Below, one piece after another: positions 60,172-64,000 of a DNA stretch of 64,000 nt. The notes beneath the pieces are model-generated. The model was given only the letters and a program-made list of their open reading frames with translations. It ran no database searches and was not told the origin of the DNA. Positions within the stretch are counted from its first letter, which is position 1; the number at the start of each line of letters is the position of its first letter. A program made the position numbers and the translations under genes. The stretch is from Streptomyces coeruleorubidus. Lineage in GTDB: Bacteria; Actinomycetota; Actinomycetes; Streptomycetales; Streptomycetaceae. Where the stretch lies: NCBI RefSeq assembly GCF_028885415.1, contig NZ_CP118527.1, positions 6,634,001 through 6,698,000 on the forward strand. The letters run 5' to 3'.

Positions 60172-60627
60172 TCAGTCCAGCCCGTCCCGGGTGACGGTGC
60201 GGTGCTTGACGCGCCACTCGCCCGCCTCCCGCACCAGGATGTCCGTGCACACCGTGCTGCGGCGCAACACCGGGTCGCCGTCGCGCGGCGTCTCCAGCAC
60301 CACCGCGTAGCTGCGGGCCGTGACCTCGTCGGGCTTGCCGTCGACGGTCAGCATGCCGATCCAGTGCCGCCGGGTGATCCCTTCGGCGGCGAACCGGTCC
60401 GTGGTCCGCCGTGCCGCACGCGCGATGTCCGCGGCCCCGCGGACGGCCTCGCCGCCCACCTCGAAGACGCCGTCGCGCGCGAACGTGCGCGCCCAGTCCT
60501 CGGCCCTGCCGTCATCCAGGAGTTGCATCTGCCGGGCGTAGAACCGCTGTACCTGGAGGTAGATGCCGGGGTCCGCAGAATCCGCCGACTCGGTCGTCGG
60601 CGCGTCGTCCGCCGGGAGCGCGTCCAT
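60172..60627 (-). CDS. dpsH: SnoaL-like protein DpsH
   Basis: 151 residues with an NTF2/SnoaL-like fold (YLQVQRFYARQMQLLDDGRAEDW, RRHWIGMLTVDG, LVREAGEWRVKHRTVTRDGL). In the S. peucetius map this position is, as I remember it, dpsH, proposed to assist cyclisation. A role as partner of a reductase in ring hydroxylation, as for SnoaL2 with SnoaW, is a competing idea. AAGGGG precedes ATG 60627. It heads the dpsH-dnmT-dnrH-dnrE operon and diverges from dpsG. Confidence 0.8.
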   Translation of the reverse strand: MDALPADDAPTTESADSADPGIYLQVQRFYARQMQLLDDGRAEDWARTFARDGVFEVGGEAVRGAADIARAARRTTDRFAAEGITRRHWIGMLTVDGKPDEVTARSYAVVLETPRDGDPVLRRSTVCTDILVREAGEWRVKHRTVTRDGLD

Positions 60628-60740
60628 GGTTACCCCTTGGGTCGTGTGATGGCCTCGGGTGGCCCGGTCCTGGCCCGGCCGCGTGCGCCTGCCGGCCGGC
60701 GCCGTGCCCAACCTGTTCCGCGCGTCTCGAGGCAGAGCGG

Positions 60741-60780
60741 ACAACCGCCGGTCCACCGCCGCTCCAGTACGACTGGACGT
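60741..60780 (+). promoter_or_regulatory. Candidate SARP repeats in the dpsH/dpsG divergent promoter
   Basis: ACAACCG (60741), TCCACCG (60752), TCCAGTA (60763) and TGGACGT (60774) start 11 bp apart. The two middle units match, in phase, the middle units at the dnrC promoter (TCCACCG, TCAAGTA). The match to the heptamer core is weaker than at the other two sites. Confidence 0.55.
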
Positions 60781-60855
60781 GCGGAACCGAGGGTGGTCGC
60801 CGCGGTCCCGACCGGGCCGTACACGTCGTGCAGCAACCGGTACGGAGGAGCAGGG

Positions 60856-61110
60856 ATGGCTGAGCTCGGCCTGGCGGAACTGCGGGAGATCATGCGGCAG
60901 AGCCTGGGGGAGGACGAGGTCCCCGACCTTGCGGACGCGGACACCGTGACCTTCGAGGACCTCGGGCTCGACTCCCTGGCCGTCCTGGAAACGGTCAACC
61001 ACATCGAGCGGACCTATGGCGTGAAGCTGCCCGAGGAGGAACTGGCGGAGATCAGGACGCCGCATGGCATGCTGATCTTCGTCAACGAGAGGCTGCGAGC
61101 GGCGGCATGA
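60856..61110 (+). CDS. dpsG: Acyl carrier protein DpsG
   Basis: 84 residues. The phosphopantetheine attachment site is Ser40 in [15 protein letters not shown], and the four-helix ACP pattern is complete. It carries the growing decaketide for DpsA/DpsB. It lies about 6.8 kb from dpsA, the unusual separation reported for the daunorubicin minimal PKS. GGAGGAG precedes ATG 60856, and its stop overlaps the dnrU start as ATGA. Confidence 0.96.
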   Translation: MAELGLAELREIMRQSLGEDEVPDLADADTVTFEDLGLDSLAVLETVNHIERTYGVKLPEEELAEIRTPHGMLIFVNERLRAAA

Positions 61111-61970
61111 CGGCCTCCACCCCGCACCACGGGACGCCACGCGGCGGCCTGTCGGGCCGGACGGTGCTGGTCACCGGGGCCACGTCCGGCATCGGCCGGG
61201 CGGCGGCCCTCGCGGTCGCCCGCCAGGGGGCCCGCGTCGTGCTCGTCGGCCGGGACCCCGAGCGTCTGCGGACCGTCACGAACGAGGTGGCCCGGACCGC
61301 CGGCCCGGCCCCGGACGCCTTCCGCGCGGACTTCGCCGAGCTGCGCCAGGTACGCGACCTGGGGGAGCGGCTGCGGGACCGGTACCCGCGCATCGATGTC
61401 ATGGCCAGCAACGCCGGCGGCATGTTCTGGTCGCGCACCACGACCCAGGACGGGTTCGAGGCCACCATCCAGGTCAATCATCTCGCGGGCTTCCTGCTGG
61501 CACGGCTGCTGCGGGAGCGGCTCGCGGGCGGGCGGCTGATCCTCACCTCGTCCGACGCGTACACCCAGGGCCGGATCGACCCGGACGACCTCAACGGCGA
61601 CCGTCACCGCTACAGCGCCGGCCAGGCGTACGGCACGTCCAAACAGGCCAACATCATGACCGCGGCGGAGGCCGCCCGGCGCTGGCCGGACGTGCTGGCG
61701 GTCAGCTATCACCCCGGCGAGGTCCGCACCCGCATCGGACGGGGCACGGTCGCCTCGTCCTACTTCCGGTTCAACCCCTTCCTGCGCTCCGCGGCGAAGG
61801 GCGCCGACACCCTCGTGTGGCTGGCGGCCGCGCCGGCCGAGGAGTTGACCACGGGCGGCTACTACAGCGACCGGCGGCCGTCCCCGGTGAGCGGCCCGAC
61901 CGCCGACGCCGGCCTCGCGGCGAAGCTCTGGGAGGCCAGCGCGGCCGCCGTCGGCGACACCGCGCACTGA
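61107..61970 (+). CDS. dnrU: Retinol-dehydrogenase-type SDR DnrU
   Basis: 287 residues. [19 protein letters not shown] (NADPH), [11 protein letters not shown], catalytic Ser in LTSSDAYTQ, Tyr/Lys in YGTSKQAN, and a C-terminal [11 protein letters not shown] extension typical of retinol-dehydrogenase-like SDRs. Its position between dpsG and dnrV matches dnrU, associated with carbonyl reduction of daunorubicin-type compounds. Similarity to SnoaW-type proteins cannot be excluded. ATG 61107 is coupled to dpsG. Confidence 0.87.
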   Translation: MTASTPHHGTPRGGLSGRTVLVTGATSGIGRAAALAVARQGARVVLVGRDPERLRTVTNEVARTAGPAPDAFRADFAELRQVRDLGERLRDRYPRIDVMASNAGGMFWSRTTTQDGFEATIQVNHLAGFLLARLLRERLAGGRLILTSSDAYTQGRIDPDDLNGDRHRYSAGQAYGTSKQANIMTAAEAARRWPDVLAVSYHPGEVRTRIGRGTVASSYFRFNPFLRSAAKGADTLVWLAAAPAEELTTGGYYSDRRPSPVSGPTADAGLAAKLWEASAAAVGDTAH

Positions 61971-62053
61971 CGGCGGCGGCCCGCCCCGCCCGCATGTCCG
62001 TCTCATCCGCGAGCGCAGACGCTCGTGTGCCGATCCATCGAAAGGAACGATTC

Positions 62054-62881
62054 GTGACCAGGTTCGCGCCCGGCGCCCCCGCATGGTTCGACCTCGGTTC
62101 GCCCGATGTCGCCGCCTCGGCCGACTTCTACACCGGCCTGTTCGGCTGGACCGCCACCGTGGTCAGCGACCCGGGCGCCGGGGGATACACGACGTTCAGC
62201 TCCGACGGGAAGCTGGTCGCCGCGGTCGCCCGCCACCAGATCGACACCCCCTACCACCGGCCGTACGGGCCCGGGAACGACCAGCACGGCATGCCGGCCA
62301 TCTGGACCGTGTACTTCGCCACCGACGACGCCGACGCACTGACCAAGCGGGTCGAGACGGCGGGCGGCGAGGTCATCATGACCCCGATGGACGTCCTCGG
62401 CCTCGGCCGGATGGCGGTCTTCGCCGACCCCTCCGGGGCCGCGTTCGCGGTCTGGCGCAAGGGAGTCATGGAGGGCGCGGAGGTGACGGGCGTGCCCGGC
62501 TCGGTCGGCTGGGTCGAGCTGGTGACCGACGGCATCGGGGCCGCCCGGGACTTCTACCCGGCGACCCTCGGCCTGGCTCCGGCCGACACCGGCCTGAAGG
62601 GCGTCACCGACCCGGTCTGGCACATCGGTGACACACCGGTCGCCGGCACCCAGGAGCTGGGCGTCACCGGCGCGGTACGGCCGCACTGGGCCGTGCTGTT
62701 CGCCGTGCGCGACTGCGACGCGACGGTCCGGCGCGCCGTTGAACTCGGCGGCTCCGTCGAGAACGAGCCCGCCGACACGCCCAGGGGGCGGCGGGCGGAC
62801 CTGCTCGACCCGCACGGGGCCGGCTTCTCGGTGGTCGAACTGCGGGAGGGGTACCCCGCGGCGGCGGGCGGTGCCTCGTGA
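62054..62881 (+). CDS. dnrV: VOC-family accessory protein DnrV
   Basis: 275 residues with two vicinal-oxygen-chelate (glyoxalase-like) halves (about 5-125 and 140-265): [24 protein letters not shown] and [18 protein letters not shown], each cited in part. In S. peucetius, DnrV is needed for efficient DoxA activity and may bind product or substrate. GTG 62054 has AAAGGAACG upstream; its stop overlaps the doxA start as GTGA, so the two are made together. Confidence 0.94.
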   Translation: MTRFAPGAPAWFDLGSPDVAASADFYTGLFGWTATVVSDPGAGGYTTFSSDGKLVAAVARHQIDTPYHRPYGPGNDQHGMPAIWTVYFATDDADALTKRVETAGGEVIMTPMDVLGLGRMAVFADPSGAAFAVWRKGVMEGAEVTGVPGSVGWVELVTDGIGAARDFYPATLGLAPADTGLKGVTDPVWHIGDTPVAGTQELGVTGAVRPHWAVLFAVRDCDATVRRAVELGGSVENEPADTPRGRRADLLDPHGAGFSVVELREGYPAAAGGAS

Positions 62882-64000
62882 GCGGCGAGGCGCCCCGGGT
62901 GGCCGCCGACCCGTTCGCGTGTCCCATGATGACCATGCAGCGCAAGCCCGAGGTGCACGACGCCTTCCGGGAGGCGGGCCCGGTCGTCGAGGTGAACGCC
63001 CCCGCGGGCGGACCCGCCTGGGTCATCACCGATGACGCCCTCGCCCGCGAGGTGCTGGCCGATCCCCGGTTCGTGAAGGACCCCGACCTCGCCCCCGCCG
63101 CCTGGCGGGGGGTGGACGACGGTCTCGACATCCCCGTTCCGGAGCTGCGACCGTTCACGCTCATCGCCGTGGACGGCGAGGCCCACCGGCGCCTGCGCCG
63201 CATCCACGCACCTGCGTTCAACCCGCGCCGGCTGGCCGAGCGGACGGATCGCATCGCCGCCATCGCCGGCCGGCTGCTCACCGAACTCGCCGACGCCTCC
63301 GGCCGGTCGGGCAAACCGGCCGAGCTGATCGGCGGCTTCGCGTACCACTTCCCGCTGCTGGTCATCTGCGAGCTGCTCGGCGTGCCGGTCACCGATCCGG
63401 CGATGGCCCGCGAGGCCGTCAGCGTTCTCAAGGCACTCGGCCTCGGCGGCCCGCAGAGCGGCGGGGGTGACGGCACGGACCCTGCCGGGGGCGTGCCGGA
63501 CACCTCGGCCCTGGAGAGCCTGCTCCTCGAAGCCGTGCACTCAGCCCGGCGGAACGACACCCGGACCATGACCCGCGTGCTGTACGAACGCGCGCAAGCC
63601 GAGTTCGGCTCGGTCTCCGACGACCAGCTCGTCTACATGATCACCGGGCTCATCTTCGCCGGCCACGACACCACCGGCTCCTTCCTGGGCTTCCTGCTCG
63701 CGGAGGTCCTGGCGGGCCGCCTCGCGGCGGACGCCGACGAGGACGCCGTCTCCCGGTTCGTGGAGGAGGCGCTGCGCTACCACCCGCCGGTGCCCTACAC
63801 GTTGTGGAGGTTCGCTGCCACGGAGGTGACCATCGGCGGCGTCCGGCTGCCCCGCGGAGCGCCGGTGCTGGTGGACATCGAGGGCACCAACACCGACGGC
63901 CGCCATCACGACGCCCCGCACGCCTTCCACCCGGACCGTCCCTCGTGGCGGCGGCTCACCTTCGGCGACGGGCCGCACTACTGCATCGGGGAGCAGCTCG
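62878..64000 (+). CDS. doxA: Daunorubicin C-14/C-13 hydroxylase cytochrome P450 DoxA (partial)
   Basis: 374 codons are visible before the right edge. I-helix [13 protein letters not shown] (about 260-272), ExxR as EEALR (Glu297, Arg300) and the heme loop [13 protein letters not shown] with Cys369, so only the last ~50 residues are missing. DoxA hydroxylates C-13 of deoxycarminomycin or deoxydaunorubicin twice and finally C-14 of daunorubicin to doxorubicin. The sequence differs from my recollection of S. peucetius DoxA at scattered positions, for example EAH after VDG, which points to a close relative or strain variant. GTG 62878 overlaps dnrV. Confidence 0.95.
   Translation, partial: MSGEAPRVAADPFACPMMTMQRKPEVHDAFREAGPVVEVNAPAGGPAWVITDDALAREVLADPRFVKDPDLAPAAWRGVDDGLDIPVPELRPFTLIAVDGEAHRRLRRIHAPAFNPRRLAERTDRIAAIAGRLLTELADASGRSGKPAELIGGFAYHFPLLVICELLGVPVTDPAMAREAVSVLKALGLGGPQSGGGDGTDPAGGVPDTSALESLLLEAVHSARRNDTRTMTRVLYERAQAEFGSVSDDQLVYMITGLIFAGHDTTGSFLGFLLAEVLAGRLAADADEDAVSRFVEEALRYHPPVPYTLWRFAATEVTIGGVRLPRGAPVLVDIEGTNTDGRHHDAPHAFHPDRPSWRRLTFGDGPHYCIGEQL

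Overview
The window is high-GC actinobacterial DNA and reads as a Streptomyces chromosome. The evidence is GC-rich third codon positions, frequent GTG/TTG starts, many start/stop (ATGA/GTGA) overlaps, a conservon (cvnABCD), a Ku/LigD-polymerase pair, and a daunorubicin/doxorubicin-type anthracycline cluster. The left two thirds look like ordinary chromosome. The kgd, two-component system, lon, conservon, pbpA/ftsW, LigD-polymerase and ku order resembles, from memory, a conserved Streptomyces core stretch. No tRNA, rRNA or CRISPR array was found.

Layout. 1-11.4 kb: kgd (cut by the left edge), a histidine kinase/response regulator pair, a spermidine-synthase-like protein, a rhomboid-like membrane protein, a GNAT enzyme, lon with an HspR-type (HAIR) operator, a MarR regulator and a PP2C-like phosphatase. 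11.7-17.5 kb: conservon cvnABCD followed by a StyA-like FAD monooxygenase. 17.4-27.1 kb: an NlpC/P60 wall hydrolase, a TetR regulator, a lipoprotein, an AurF-like diiron oxygenase, a Uma2-type nuclease, a class B PBP with its SEDS partner, and a secreted SH3-like protein. 27.2-30.2 kb: a sensor kinase translationally coupled to a lipoprotein whose N-terminal half is 47 uninterrupted seven-residue repeats. No response regulator lies beside them. 30.3-40.5 kb: a phosphatase, a NERD-like protein, LigD-polymerase and Ku, a family-11 rhamnogalacturonan lyase with LacI-type operators, an XRE-cupin regulator divergent from azlCD, an Asp23 protein, a TetR regulator with twin palindromes, a PIN toxin-antitoxin pair and a decayed IS4-type transposase.

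40.8-64 kb: the anthracycline cluster. It holds drrC (UvrA-like self-resistance); dnrS-dnrQ-dnrP-dnrK-dnrD (glycosylation, methyl esterase, 4-O-methyltransferase, fourth-ring cyclase); dnrC; dpsD-dpsC-dpsB-dpsA-dnrG (starter selection, minimal PKS, anthrone oxygenase); dpsE-dpsF (C-9 ketoreductase, aromatase); dnrE-dnrH-dnmT-dpsH; and dpsG-dnrU-dnrV-doxA, with doxA cut just past its heme cysteine. Together these genes build a propionate-primed decaketide, process it to aklavinone-type intermediates, make and attach a deoxyaminosugar, and tailor the product towards daunorubicin and doxorubicin. The TDP-daunosamine genes other than dnmT, drrAB and the pathway regulators are not in view and presumably lie to the right. 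Several proteins look almost identical to my memory of the S. peucetius proteins, so the source is probably S. peucetius, S. coeruleorubidus or a close daunorubicin producer. This was not verified by alignment.

Three divergent intergenic regions in the cluster carry heptamers at 11-bp spacing, as expected for a SARP activator of the DnrI type. A perfect 28-bp inverted repeat separates the convergent dpsF and dnrE operons. The cluster is known biology. The less familiar items are the heptad-repeat lipoprotein with its orphan kinase, the repeat-extended AzlC that looks leaderless, and the mobile-element debris at the cluster border.
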